36,931 nt of DNA from a virus. The stretch spans positions 1 to 36,931 of the IMG/VR virus record IMGVR_UViG_3300046368_000671, one strand, 5' to 3'. Below are positions 8,857 to 16,271 of the stretch, in pieces. The translations under genes and the position numbers were made by a program. The notes below the pieces were generated by a model. It worked only from the letters and a program-made list of their open reading frames with translations. It was not told where the DNA came from and ran no database searches. How positions within the stretch are numbered: position 1 is the stretch's first letter; the number at the start of each line of letters is the position of its first letter.

Positions 8857-10095
8857 TTACTCCGTAAAGTTTAATGTAGATAAAATAGTATCTAACTTAT
8901 TCGATATTCCTGCATATGCTGATGCGTTTGATGGTGGAGCTGATGGTCCTGCTGGTGTTGGATGTATTTCTTTCTGAAGTTCTGAACAAAGGTCTTTTAG
9001 TAAATCAACTAAAACCTGTCCTCTTACTAATGGTTGTTCATCCGATTCTGTGTTAAGGTAAATTTCTCCACTACTGGCCAAAAACTTCATATCATTATCA
9101 TTGGTAGTAATCAATAAATCACCATTCAAATCAATTGAAGCACCATCATTACCATTATCAATTGTAAGTTTACCATCAGATATAAATGAATAATCTCCCT
9201 TAGAGTAAAATATCATTTCAGAATCTTTTGCTGATAAAATAATTCTACCACTATTAACCAATACTTGGTCTGTACCTTTTAGTTCATCAGGTGGAGTGTG
9301 ATATATTGGTTCGGTATCAAATGGTGAATCTTCTGTTCCTGGTACAAAGTTTAATAAGTACTCTCCACTTGTTATTGCTATAGTAGAACCATCTTCAACA
9401 ATATCTTCTTCAGTATGTTGATACTCTTTTAACTCATCAAATGATTTTGGATTTTGTTTATTTCTAATTATTATAGTAGGAGCTAAAATGTTTTCATCAT
9501 TATTATATCCACTAAATCTAATCGATTGTCCAAATCGAGATTGAATTAATTTATCACCTTCATATAATCGTAATGGGTTTATTTGATTCTTTTCAAAATA
9601 CTCACCGAACTTAGTTGTTCTATCTCCTTCATCAGAAGAGTTAGCCGTACCTGTTTGTGATGTGGTTGAATAATCTTTACTACCACCTCCAGATTCCTCA
9701 TCAGGCAATCCTCTTAATAATGCATCTTCAACAGCATTACCAGCATTTAAATTTATATTTGGAATTCTCTTATAAGCAAGTTTACCTCCCACTTCTACCA
9801 ACTGAACAGTTTCTCCAAGTAGTGGGATTCCCTCATCAGGATTTGATGGTGGATATTCTGGTATATTATTTACATTATAAGTAGATTCACCTCTTTGTAC
9901 AATTTTACAATATCCAATTACAAATTGTTTATCATGTACTTTATCTGTTAAATCACTTGGCAGTTCTAATGGTTCTGCTTCAGAATCATCAAGGTGTACA
10001 AATATAACTGTACCAACTCTTGAATTAGCTCCTTCATAAAGTTTCTTTCCTTTATTAGAATAAAAACTACTATTTGATATTGAAGTTCTACCCAT
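8857..10095 (-). CDS. 5: Baseplate hub / central spike protein, gp5-like without lysozyme domain
   Basis: 412 residues. The N-terminal region (SRVGTVIFVHLDD to PLLGETVQLVEVGG) has the beta-rich pattern of the gp5/VgrG OB-fold. An acidic Gly/Ser linker follows (about 135-160), then FGQSIRFSGYN. The C-terminal ~200 residues are short repeating beta-strands (SGRIILSAKDSEMIFYSKGD; GKLTIDNGNDGASIDLNGDL; SGEIYLNT), the pattern of the trimeric beta-helical spike of gp5/VgrG proteins. T4 gp5 carries an internal lysozyme; none is visible here, and a separate secreted lysozyme-like gene exists at 13731-14327. The last ~60 residues are Pro/Ala-rich and then helical. It starts on a TAATG overlap with the small coiled-coil gene. 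Function is inferred from architecture and operon position. Confidence 0.75.
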   Translation of the reverse strand: MGRTSISNSSFYSNKGKKLYEGANSRVGTVIFVHLDDSEAEPLELPSDLTDKVHDKQFVIGYCKIVQRGESTYNVNNIPEYPPSNPDEGIPLLGETVQLVEVGGKLAYKRIPNINLNAGNAVEDALLRGLPDEESGGGSKDYSTTSQTGTANSSDEGDRTTKFGEYFEKNQINPLRLYEGDKLIQSRFGQSIRFSGYNNDENILAPTIIIRNKQNPKSFDELKEYQHTEEDIVEDGSTIAITSGEYLLNFVPGTEDSPFDTEPIYHTPPDELKGTDQVLVNSGRIILSAKDSEMIFYSKGDYSFISDGKLTIDNGNDGASIDLNGDLLITTNDNDMKFLASSGEIYLNTESDEQPLVRGQVLVDLLKDLCSELQKEIHPTPAGPSAPPSNASAYAGISNKLDTILSTLNFTE

Positions 10096-10505
10096 TACTT
10101 AGATACCTTTTGTTTAAGTTCTTCTATTTCGTTTGTAAGTTCATCAACCTTTAAATCTTGTTCATCTGCAACTTCAGCAATTGTTTCATCTAATTGTTTT
10201 AGAAGTTGTTCCTTTTCATCATCCGATAGGAATCCTGTATCACCTTCTACCTTATCCTTAGATGCAATCATTCTTTGTGCAATAGAGGCCATCTTAATTA
10301 GTGATTCATCGTTTCTTACTGAAGTATCAACTAAATCTTTTATGATTGGCCCAATCACTGCCATATCACCAGAATGTCTAATTACCTTTTTCATTTCAGA
10401 AATTAATTCTGAGATTCTTTGTTTTTTATTCTGTTGGTTATCGTAGATATCCTTAAACAATCCACTTAAATCTTTACCAGGAAATAATTCAAAATTTGTA
10501 CTCAT
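10095..10505 (-). CDS. Coiled-coil hypothetical protein of the baseplate operon
   Basis: 136 residues, mostly helical and charged: FELFPGKDLSGLFKDIYDNQ near the N-terminus, then RISELISEMKKVIRHSGDMA, a central helix, and a C-terminal coiled coil (EQLLKQLDETIAEVADEQDL, then NEIEELKQKV). It is the first gene of the unit transcribed after the UUCG terminator and a candidate late promoter (10528-10536). Its stop shares a base with the gp5-like ATG. Small helical proteins beside the hub gene are common in marine T4-like phages, so a hub-assembly or chaperone-like role is possible. No motif identifies it. Confidence 0.75.
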   Translation of the reverse strand: MSTNFELFPGKDLSGLFKDIYDNQQNKKQRISELISEMKKVIRHSGDMAVIGPIIKDLVDTSVRNDESLIKMASIAQRMIASKDKVEGDTGFLSDDEKEQLLKQLDETIAEVADEQDLKVDELTNEIEELKQKVSK

Positions 10506-10511
10506 GATTAT

Positions 10512-10539
10512 ACCATATTATGTTGTATATAAATATGGT
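10512..10539 (-). repeat. Inverted repeat ACCATATT...AATATGGT over a candidate late promoter
   Basis: Eight-base perfect arms (10512-10519 and 10532-10539) separated by 12 nt. The right arm and loop contain the ATATTTATA element. It could be an operator or an RNA hairpin in the 5' leader; chance cannot be excluded in AT-rich sequence. Confidence 0.45.
10528..10536 (-). promoter_or_regulatory. Candidate late promoter element ATATTTATA
   Basis: Nonamer on the minus strand 23 nt upstream of the ATG at 10505 and just downstream of the terminator at 10541-10570. That is where a new transcription unit must start. No TTG at the -33 distance. Confidence 0.45.
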
Positions 10540-10540
10540 A

Positions 10541-10570
10541 AAATAAAAAACCTCTCCGAAGAGAGGTTTT
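10541..10570 (-). terminator. Rho-independent terminator with UUCG tetraloop
   Basis: Minus-strand RNA folds as AAAACCUCUC-UUCG-GAGAGGUUUU, a perfect 10-bp stem closed by the very stable C(UUCG)G tetraloop, followed by a U-rich tail (TTTTTTATTTT). It sits 37 nt after the stop of the 76-residue membrane protein gene. The T-tract orientation marks it as a minus-strand terminator. Confidence 0.9.
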
Positions 10571-10606
10571 AAATTGTTAACGCGTTATGGAATTAAAAAG
10601 TATTTA

Positions 10607-10837
10607 CTACTTCTTAATTATATGATATAGTACGAAAGCACCAACCAGTCCTAATAGACCTTCAGCACTCAGACCTCCTAAAATGCCCATGATGTTATCA
10701 ACTACTGATACCTCTGGCCAAAATGGGATTTCTGCACCTTTGAATAATACTTCAAGTACAACTCCCAAGGCGATGATACTAATACCGATTTTTGTTAGTT
10801 CGTCAGCCCATGAGCCAACTTTTTTCAAAAATTCCAT
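10607..10837 (-). CDS. Small two-span membrane protein, holin candidate
   Basis: 76 residues. An amphipathic N-terminus (MEFLKKVGSWADELTK) is followed by a hydrophobic span (IGISIIALGVVLEVLF), a short polar/Pro turn (KGAEIPFWPEVSVVDN), a second Gly-rich hydrophobic span (IMGILGG...EGLLGLVGAFVLYHII) and a KK end. Size and topology match small phage holins or other membrane-active proteins. It has a strong SD (AGGAG at 10844-10848, 6 nt spacing) and its own strong terminator, so it looks like a highly expressed one-gene unit. Its location between the baseplate operon and the lysozyme/sigma operon is compatible with a lysis role, but no family signature proves it; it could equally be a virion membrane component. 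Confidence 0.75.
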   Translation of the reverse strand: MEFLKKVGSWADELTKIGISIIALGVVLEVLFKGAEIPFWPEVSVVDNIMGILGGLSAEGLLGLVGAFVLYHIIKK

Positions 10838-10843
10838 ATAGTT

Positions 10844-10848
10844 CTCCT
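10844..10848 (-). promoter_or_regulatory. Shine-Dalgarno site of the 76-residue membrane protein
   Basis: AGGAG six bases before the ATG at 10837 (context AAAGGAGAACTATATG). One of only a few strong SD sites in the window. Confidence 0.8.
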
Positions 10849-10951
10849 TTGTTTTTATTTAAAGAAAATAACTTTTCCATATTCCAAAACATCGGACTTG
10901 TCCACAAATAACTATTGTATATATGAAATAAAAAGTATGGTTTTGATTTTA

Positions 10952-10980
10952 ACACCCAATGAGTAAACAATAATGGGTGT
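10952..10980 (-). terminator. Possible terminator hairpin after the carbamoyltransferase gene
   Basis: Seven-bp stem ACACCCA/TGGGTGT with a 15-nt loop, followed on the minus strand by TTAAAATC. A separate GGGGTTTTTTT run lies just upstream (10985-10997). The U-tract after the stem is short, so this is tentative. The flanking interval 10838-11005 holds no gene that I can support. Confidence 0.35.
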
Positions 10981-11005
10981 CAATAAAAAAACCCCTCGAA
11001 ATGAC

Positions 11006-12715
11006 TTAAAGTATTTTCTTTTTTAAGATGTAGTTGTGAATCACAAGAGTATCCATTTCACAATTTAGAAATGTTTGAATAGCTGATTTGGGGTCTAATA
11101 CCATTGTTTGGTCTTTTAAGTTAAAAGAAGTATTTAAAACAATAGGATAACCATTTATAGATTGTAACTTGTTTAACAACTTATACATTAGTGAATGTCC
11201 CGAATTTCCTAAAGATTGTATTCTAGCTGAACCATCTATATGAGTAATAGCTGGTAAATCTTTTTGATATTCTTTTCTAACTTGTATAACTTGATTCATA
11301 TAAGGAACTGATTCAGTATAATCAAAATACTTAAGTTGTTCTTCGAGTTTTACTATTGGGGCAAATGGCCTGAATCCTTCTCGTTTTTTAATAACTCTAT
11401 TTACTCTTGATTTCATCTGAGGGTCTCTTGGGTTGGCGAGTATAGAACGATTACCTAATGCTCTTGCACCAAATTCCATTCTACCTTGAAACCAACCAAC
11501 AACATTTCCTTCTGTTATTTCTTGTGCAATATCATCTATAATTTCAGAGTGTAATTTCTTTGTAAACCAAACATCATTTTCAAATTCTTTTAATACTTTT
11601 TCTACATCATCATTTGTGTAGTGAGGACCAAGATAAGGATATGAATTATCTATTCTGTTGGATTTTAAATTTGTAGAATAATGATAATGTAATGCACATC
11701 CAATAGCAGAACCAGCATCAGATGGAGCTGGTGGAATATAAACTCTGTTGAAGTTTGTGTTTTTTAATATCTTACCATTAGCCGTTCCATTATATGCACA
11801 ACCACCACTCAAACATAAGTTATGTGTTTGTTTTTTTACATAAAGGTTATTTAGTAAATGAAAAAATATTTTTTCGTAAGTAGATTGTAATCCTGCCGCT
11901 ATATCCTTATGTTCTTGTGTAAGTTCATCTTCTGGTAATCTATTTACTATTTTAAATAACCTACTGAGTTTTTCATTAAACATAATCTCATCAGAATAAT
12001 CATAAGTAAAGTAACTCATATTGATTTCATATGAATCTCCTTTTGGATAAATTAGTTTTGAAAATTGTTTTTCATATTTCGTAGAATCTCCATATGGTGC
12101 CAATCCCATTACCTTGTACTCACCTTCGTTTGGTTTGAATCCTAAGAATGCAGTAAAAGATGAATATAACATTCCTAATGAATGTGGAAAGTTTACAGTT
12201 CCTATTTTTACTAAACGATTTCCCTCTCCATAATACATTGAAGTTGTTTCCCATTCACCAACTCCATCTACTGAAAGTATTGTTGCTCTATCAAAGTTTG
12301 ATGTATAATATGAATAAGCAACATGAGATAAGTGATGGTCACCATAAATTATTTTAGTATTATTACCCTTTATAGAATTTATTAAAGTATCTAATTTTTT
12401 ATACTCTTTTTCATTTCTATTAAGAATTTTTTTTCTTTTAAAATAATTTAGAACACCACCTCTTCTTGTACTCTTATCAATTCTATCTAATTTTAAGTTT
12501 GGGTTTTCATAAAAACAAATGGCATCGATATCATCCTTTTCAATTCTAAATTCAGAATACAACCACTTTATGGTTTCTATTGGAAATGAGGAATCATGTT
12601 TTATACCTGTGAATCTTTCTTCTTCAACTGCACCAAGAACTTTACCATCTTTGATTAAAGCAGCTGCACTATCGTGATATCCACAACTAATTCCTAATAT
12701 GTAACCTTTTGACAT
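11006..12715 (-). CDS. O-carbamoyltransferase, NodU/CmcH/TobZ family
   Basis: 569 residues, full family length. The N-terminal Kae1-like domain starts GISCGYHDSAAALIKDG (about 8-24), continues with EEERFTGIKHDSSFP, then DHHLSHVAYSYY (about 126-137, metal/ATP-site histidines) and ILSVDGVGEW, VMGLAPYGD, and CLSGGCAYNGTANG. The C-terminal YrdC-like domain has GWFQGRMEFGARALGNRSIL and FRPFAPIV, ending with NTSFNL. The family transfers a carbamoyl group from carbamoyl phosphate, through carbamoyl-AMP, to a hydroxyl on sugars, Nod factors or antibiotics. Homologues occur in marine phages, where the acceptor is usually unknown. The gene follows the late sigma gene by 6 nt. It may decorate a host or virion glycan, or a modified nucleotide; the acceptor cannot be read here. 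Confidence 0.93.
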   Translation of the reverse strand: MSKGYILGISCGYHDSAAALIKDGKVLGAVEEERFTGIKHDSSFPIETIKWLYSEFRIEKDDIDAICFYENPNLKLDRIDKSTRRGGVLNYFKRKKILNRNEKEYKKLDTLINSIKGNNTKIIYGDHHLSHVAYSYYTSNFDRATILSVDGVGEWETTSMYYGEGNRLVKIGTVNFPHSLGMLYSSFTAFLGFKPNEGEYKVMGLAPYGDSTKYEKQFSKLIYPKGDSYEINMSYFTYDYSDEIMFNEKLSRLFKIVNRLPEDELTQEHKDIAAGLQSTYEKIFFHLLNNLYVKKQTHNLCLSGGCAYNGTANGKILKNTNFNRVYIPPAPSDAGSAIGCALHYHYSTNLKSNRIDNSYPYLGPHYTNDDVEKVLKEFENDVWFTKKLHSEIIDDIAQEITEGNVVGWFQGRMEFGARALGNRSILANPRDPQMKSRVNRVIKKREGFRPFAPIVKLEEQLKYFDYTESVPYMNQVIQVRKEYQKDLPAITHIDGSARIQSLGNSGHSLMYKLLNKLQSINGYPIVLNTSFNLKDQTMVLDPKSAIQTFLNCEMDTLVIHNYILKKKIL

Positions 12716-12721
12716 TTTAAT

Positions 12722-13450
12722 TTAATAATTTTCGTTATCCCAAAACTCTTGTTGGATATCGTTAAATTGACCTGTTTCTAAGTATTCGTTTAACATTTTC
12801 TTTTGATGTGTTTTCATTACATTTACAACTTTGGTAATGTAGTGAGTTTTACAATCAGTCATTTCCCTTATAAGAAGATACAAATGTTTTTTATTAAAGT
12901 TTTCTATATGTTCACTTCTTCTAAATAATTCTAATACTGCATCTGCTATTTGAATATCTCTTTTCTTATTAAAAATTTGAGTTAAGTGATTATCCCAATA
13001 CTCTAACATGATTTGTTTAAAATCTTTAAATTCATCATTCTCTTGAGATTCATAAAAATCATTTTCAGGATTCCAAGTTTCTGGCATTTCTGAAAGAAGT
13101 GCATTTTGTTTCCATCTTTTGTAGTTACCATTGTTCTTTAAAATCAAATGGTTCTTTGCAATAATAGTAAAGTAAGAAAAGGCTCTACCCTTACCTTCTT
13201 TAAACATATGCATCTTCTCCACCATTGTAGAAACTACTTCTGTTTGAATATCCTTCTTCGGTACATCGAAGTAAGTAAACTTAAATGTATTTATAACATT
13301 CTCTGCTAATTTTTCAAATGGGTACTTAATTCGTTCTTCATAAATTTTAGACCTTTTCTTGGGGTCATTACATTTGTTGTACTCTACTATAGCTTCCTGA
13401 GCAGGTGTTCCAAAATATATTTTGGATTTCTTTCTTCTTGGTCTTGGCAT
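12722..13450 (-). CDS. 55: Late-transcription sigma factor, T4 gp55-like
   Basis: 242 residues (T4 gp55 is 185). Basic N-terminus MPRPRRKKSKIYFGTPAQEA, then EERIKYPFEKLAENVINTFK and the sigma region-2-like core (TEVVSTMVEKMHMFKEGKGR, then AFSYFTIIAKNHLILKNNGN), which is the hallmark of gp55-like factors in T4-like phages. The C-terminal half is helical and basic, consistent with a region-3/4-like remainder (YLLIREMTDCKTHYITKVVN). gp55 directs host RNA polymerase to late promoters consisting mainly of a -10-type element. Candidate targets in this window are the ATATTTATA sites at 8267, 10528 and 30079. It lies in one unit with the lysozyme-like and carbamoyltransferase genes. Confidence 0.88.
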   Translation of the reverse strand: MPRPRRKKSKIYFGTPAQEAIVEYNKCNDPKKRSKIYEERIKYPFEKLAENVINTFKFTYFDVPKKDIQTEVVSTMVEKMHMFKEGKGRAFSYFTIIAKNHLILKNNGNYKRWKQNALLSEMPETWNPENDFYESQENDEFKDFKQIMLEYWDNHLTQIFNKKRDIQIADAVLELFRRSEHIENFNKKHLYLLIREMTDCKTHYITKVVNVMKTHQKKMLNEYLETGQFNDIQQEFWDNENY

Positions 13451-13453
13451 AAT

Positions 13454-13729
13454 TTATATCTGATTATTTAACTCTTCTACTATCTTTTTTAATTCACCGA
13501 AAGTAACTCCAACTTCATCATCTTTTTCAAATGCTTGTTTGGTATCCAATCTTCTCATTTCTTTTAATGATTCAGAGATTCTAAATCTAATCGAACCAAT
13601 TGTTTCAACAAGTCTATCTTCGAGTTGTTCATTTTGTTTTAATAAATTTCTAACCCCTACCAATAAAACAATATTGGCAATTGCAGAAACTCCTATAATA
13701 ATATTATAGGTTGTAAATATTTCTAACAT
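13454..13729 (-). CDS. Membrane-anchored coiled-coil protein
   Basis: 91 residues. An N-terminal membrane span (IIIGVSAIANIVLLVGV, about 10-26) is followed by a charged coiled coil (LLKQNEQLEDRLVETIGSIR, then ESLKEMRRLD) and an acidic tail with DDEVGVTFGELKKIVEELN. The N-in span plus periplasmic or cytoplasmic coil resembles inner-membrane spanins. It sits directly after the secreted lysozyme-like gene (1 nt gap), which would fit a lysis cassette. However, the C-terminal DDEVG..F.E.K motif looks conserved and is not a spanin feature, so a regulatory role next to the gp55-like gene is also possible. No assignment is secure. Confidence 0.7.
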   Translation of the reverse strand: MLEIFTTYNIIIGVSAIANIVLLVGVRNLLKQNEQLEDRLVETIGSIRFRISESLKEMRRLDTKQAFEKDDEVGVTFGELKKIVEELNNQI

Positions 13730-13730
13730 A

Positions 13731-14327
13731 TTAATTTAATTTTATATCGTATCCACTAAACTGTTTCATATACGATGTTATTTTTGTACCATAGGCATCA
13801 GAAAATACTTTACCTTTTCTGAAATACCTTTTTACAGAACCTTGTCCTCCAAGATGAGCAGCTGCTAATATACCACTTTCAGAAACATACATACCATTGA
13901 TAGTTTTACCATCGTAAATATCAATATAATTTTGTAATTTTTCTTTGTTGTGATTTAATAAAGCCATCATTGCTGAATCTTGTAGTTGTGGATTATTAAG
14001 AAATTCGGTTTTAGAAACTTTAAATCCTAAACCTTTTAATGTTGATTTGCCGAATTGAAATCTTCCCATATATCCCCAAGTATTTGTGATATCATATCTG
14101 TTACCACTTTCTCTGTGTCCTATATCATTTAAGAATCTATTAAGTTCATCTTCATGATATTTTTTAATTTTTTCCTCTTCAAGTCTTTTTAATTCTAACT
14201 CTCTGAGTTCTTCTTCTTGAATCATCTGTTCAAGAGTCTTATCTGGTGTTTTATCACCAACCGCGGAATCTATCATTCCAAATGATAGTAATGAAACTAT
14301 CAATGTAAATATAATTTGTTTTCTCAT
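13731..14327 (-). CDS. Secreted lysozyme / lytic-transglycosylase-like protein
   Basis: 198 residues. An N-terminal signal peptide (basic MRKQ, then IIFTLIVSLLSFGMI, about 1-22) is followed by a charged helical linker (about 30-60). The catalytic-type domain begins ELNRFLNDIGHRESGNRYD, where E73 in HRESG is the likely catalytic glutamate, followed by GYMGRFQFGKSTL (the 'G.yQf' segment of transglycosylases) and AAAHLGGQGSVKRYF (about 160-174). It cleaves peptidoglycan by family logic; export by the host Sec system suggests an endolysin or a remodelling enzyme. It has its own promoter (14365-14396) and a strong SD (14336-14340), so it heads the unit with the coiled-coil protein, sigma factor and carbamoyltransferase genes. 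Confidence 0.85.
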   Translation of the reverse strand: MRKQIIFTLIVSLLSFGMIDSAVGDKTPDKTLEQMIQEEELRELELKRLEEEKIKKYHEDELNRFLNDIGHRESGNRYDITNTWGYMGRFQFGKSTLKGLGFKVSKTEFLNNPQLQDSAMMALLNHNKEKLQNYIDIYDGKTINGMYVSESGILAAAHLGGQGSVKRYFRKGKVFSDAYGTKITSYMKQFSGYDIKLN

Positions 14328-14335
14328 AGGGATTA

Positions 14336-14340
14336 CTCCT
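14336..14340 (-). promoter_or_regulatory. Shine-Dalgarno site of the lysozyme-like gene
   Basis: AGGAG eight bases before the ATG at 14327 (AAAAGGAGTAATCCCTATG). Confidence 0.75.
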
Positions 14341-14364
14341 TTTGATTAACTTACTTCTTTTATA

Positions 14365-14396
14365 CAAATATACGAAAAATTTTCGATATTTCCAAA
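14365..14396 (-). promoter_or_regulatory. Bacteroidetes-type promoter of the lysozyme/sigma unit
   Basis: Minus strand: TTTGG (14396-14392), TTG to -7 spacing of 20 nt, then TATATTTG (14372-14365), a perfect TAnnTTTG, preceded by TTTTTCG. The -7 box ends 37 nt before the ATG at 14327. It is one of six promoters sharing TTTCG directly before the -7 box. Confidence 0.85.
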
Positions 14397-14413
14397 TAAA
14401 TTGGTAAAAACTT

Positions 14414-14668
14414 TTAAGCCTCACCAACGGGTCCGAAATAAAAACCCTCCAGCTCTTCTGAATAATTTGTATCATCAGAGGAGTTTTTTTGTAAACTATC
14501 CAAGGTTTTAGTAAGCTCGTCTACGTCTTTTTTAATTCTTTGTTCCAAATCTTCTTCAGATATTAACCCATTTTCAAGTATTATATCTACAAGATTTTGC
14601 ATTATAATACTTTGCGTTAGTATTCTGTTATTTAGATTCTGAATAACTTTTTTTGATATTAAGCTCAT
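14414..14668 (-). CDS. Small acidic hypothetical protein ending GPVGEA
   Basis: 84 residues if the ATG at 14668 is used. Helical, with MQNLVDIILENGLISEEDLEQRIKK (shown in part: VDIILENGLISEEDLEQ) and an acidic, Asp/Ser-rich region before a C-terminal GFYFGPVGEA. The long form overlaps the upstream gene by 41 nt, much more than other junctions here (1-17 nt). An internal ATG at 14602 would give 62 residues with no overlap, but it would cut into what looks like a continuous helix. The start is therefore uncertain. Similar small proteins with a short hydrophobic C-terminal tail occur in marine T4-like phages (memory only). Function unknown. Confidence 0.65.
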   Translation of the reverse strand: MSLISKKVIQNLNNRILTQSIIMQNLVDIILENGLISEEDLEQRIKKDVDELTKTLDSLQKNSSDDTNYSEELEGFYFGPVGEA

Positions 14669-14894
14669 CTAATAATTCCTTTATACTGTTTGGTTCATCA
14701 TTACCAAAAACCAAATCTCCGAATGATTTTTTAATTGAATTTTCGTGATACCCCATAGCCGAAGCTAATCTCACACACATAACTTTGAATTCGGATATAT
14801 TCATATCATCTGGTACTTCGAATTCTATTTTTGAAGCTTCTCTTTGTACTTCCAATAACTCTTTGTCGGTATAATTAAATATAAGTTTTCCCAT
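14628..14894 (-). CDS. Small hypothetical protein
   Basis: 88 residues, soluble and mixed charge: KLIFNYTDKELLEVQREASK, then FEVPDDMNISEFKVMCVRLA and SAMGYHENSIKKSFGDLVFG, with a C-terminal SIKELLDELNIKK helix. It follows the deformylase gene by 11 nt in the unit driven from the promoter at 16272-16302. The regular helix pattern and Asn/Asp-capped turns suggest a compact helical protein. No known family recognised. It overlaps the next gene by 41 nt if that gene's longest start is used. Confidence 0.7.
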   Translation of the reverse strand: MGKLIFNYTDKELLEVQREASKIEFEVPDDMNISEFKVMCVRLASAMGYHENSIKKSFGDLVFGNDEPNSIKELLDELNIKKSYSESK

Positions 14895-14905
14895 TTTTAA
14901 ATAAA

Positions 14906-15523
14906 TTATAAGATTTCTGCACCACTTTCAAGTAATGACTGTGCCTTTTTGTATTTCATAAATTGAGTAGAACCATCAGATAATTTTACCATTACCCTTT
15001 CGTTTCTACCATATTTCTTTCCTCTTGTGATTGTTTCTGTATATCTTCTAATCGGGTCTGTGATTAATATTCCATGAAGATGGTCTATCTCATGTTGAGC
15101 ACATACACATTCTAACAATCCTTCATCTGAAAAGAATTCATCTGAATTTTCCCATGTACCTGTTTCTGAATCAGGTGAGAATATAACTGTTCCTAAATTA
15201 TCTGTTTCAACTGTGAATGATTTATGTCTTACTGTTTTAACTGGTTTTCTCATTGTTTTATCCAATGATAAACATTGTTCCACATAAGCAACTGTACCTT
15301 CTGATACTTCTGTTACTTTTGGATTTATTAACACCAAAGGTTCTTTAACATTGATTACACAGGCACATACATCCAAACCAATTTGATTTGCAGATAATCC
15401 AATACCTCCATGTTTTGTTAATTCTTTTAGAAGAATAGTTGATACTTTATCAATCTCTTCTTGACTCATTGGTTTTTTTTCCAATGGTTTTCTTAATTTA
15501 TTTGGATTCTTTATTAGTTTCAT
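14906..15523 (-). CDS. def: Peptide deformylase
   Basis: 205 residues. All three deformylase motifs are present: GIGLSANQIG (about 40-49; family GxGLAAxQ), EQCLSL (82-87; family EGCLS, with metal ligand C84 and Gln in place of Gly) and HEIDHLHG (144-151; HExDH, with metal ligands H144 and H148 and catalytic E145). The enzyme removes the formyl group from nascent protein N-termini. Phage deformylases are known from marine cyanophages and other phages and are usually linked to supporting host protein synthesis. An insertion of about 25 residues between motifs 2 and 3 (ETDNLGTVIFSPDSETGTWE) is longer than in minimal phage versions. Its ATG overlaps the end of the previous gene by 26 nt. Confidence 0.93.
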   Translation of the reverse strand: MKLIKNPNKLRKPLEKKPMSQEEIDKVSTILLKELTKHGGIGLSANQIGLDVCACVINVKEPLVLINPKVTEVSEGTVAYVEQCLSLDKTMRKPVKTVRHKSFTVETDNLGTVIFSPDSETGTWENSDEFFSDEGLLECVCAQHEIDHLHGILITDPIRRYTETITRGKKYGRNERVMVKLSDGSTQFMKYKKAQSLLESGAEIL

Positions 15524-15749
15524 TAAATAGATTTAATTGTTTTGTAACTTTTTTTCTTGTTGAAGTTGGTTCTCCCCAACCTCTAACATATATTGTTCTA
15601 CCTCCATCTGGTGATTCGAAGATTTTGGCATCTTTCATTTTTTCAGAGAGCTCTTCTCTGTATTGAATTCCTTTAAGATATAGCTCTCTTACTATTTTTC
15701 CAAGTTCCATATCATTCGGATAATCATTTACTAATTGTTCTATGTTCAT
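15498..15749 (-). CDS. Small hypothetical protein, 83 residues
   Basis: Starts at the ATG at 15749 that shares a base with the TAA of the nucleotidyltransferase gene (TAATG), giving MNIEQLVNDYPNDMELGKIV and onward. A longer frame reaching 15785 would overlap the nucleotidyltransferase and is not preferred. The centre is helical (ELYLKGIQYREELSEKMKDA), followed by SPDGGRTIYVRGWGEP and a basic C-terminus. The FESPDGGRTIYVR segment looks like a small conserved beta hairpin. It overlaps the deformylase start by 26 nt. I do not recognise the family. Confidence 0.7.
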   Translation of the reverse strand: MNIEQLVNDYPNDMELGKIVRELYLKGIQYREELSEKMKDAKIFESPDGGRTIYVRGWGEPTSTRKKVTKQLNLFNETNKESK

Positions 15750-16249
15750 TATTCCGCGATATTTAAATATTTTTCTAATAACCACGATGAAGATTGAATC
15801 TTATCTCCCAATCCCCATACTGATTCTATTCCATATGAATTACATACATCGTTTTCTGGTGTGGTTGTTTCTGTTCTATCTCCACCATTACCAAAGGCCA
15901 TTTTACCTTCTATATCATCACTATATGTAGTATGCCATTTATGTTTTGCATGGTCAATAAAATCAATTGCTGTATCATCTCCATGTATAAGTGGATTCAT
16001 TACATAAACATAATCTACATCTCTTAAAGATTCCATTATAAACTTTCGTTCTCCTTCTTTCATAAACGATTTACCTTTTTTTCTCCTTAACCAACTATCG
16101 TTGTTAAGTCCTATCCAAACTTGTTCTGCTAACTTCTTAGCATTTTGGATACATTCGATATGACCTTTGTGGACTGGGTCAAACCCTCCACTAATTAAAA
16201 TTACTTTATATTTTTTTTGTACTTTAGTATATTCTTTAAATCTTTTCAT
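15749..16249 (-). CDS. Cytidylyltransferase-like nucleotidyltransferase
   Basis: 166 residues. Opening VILISGGFDPVHKGHIECIQ (about 16-35) contains the HxGH nucleotide-binding motif (H27, H30) of the HIGH superfamily, followed by AKKLAEQVWIGLNND, then KEGERKFIMESLRDVDYVYV, as in RfaE/TagD-type enzymes, and a C-terminal SSSWLLEKY, where the family has ISST. These enzymes join a nucleotide to a sugar-1-phosphate, glycerol-phosphate or similar acceptor. Close relatives include heptose-1-P adenylyltransferase and glycerol-3-P cytidylyltransferase; the substrate cannot be assigned. An activated sugar would fit the glycosyltransferases elsewhere in the window. It is first in its unit, with a promoter 22 nt upstream. 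Confidence 0.88.
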   Translation of the reverse strand: MKRFKEYTKVQKKYKVILISGGFDPVHKGHIECIQNAKKLAEQVWIGLNNDSWLRRKKGKSFMKEGERKFIMESLRDVDYVYVMNPLIHGDDTAIDFIDHAKHKWHTTYSDDIEGKMAFGNGGDRTETTTPENDVCNSYGIESVWGLGDKIQSSSWLLEKYLNIAE

Positions 16250-16271
16250 TCTTAATTAGGTATATCTTATG

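Noticed and set aside
8371-8874. Plus-strand frames opposite the 187-residue tail gene
   Set aside because: Fully antisense to a gene in a coherent operon, with no promoter or ribosome site of their own.
14254-14475. 73-codon minus-strand frame across the lysozyme promoter
   Set aside because: It spans the promoter and the starts of two better genes and has no family features.
15498-15785. Longer start of the 83-residue protein
   Set aside because: The extension lies inside the nucleotidyltransferase gene; the TAATG start at 15749 fits the genome's usual coupling.
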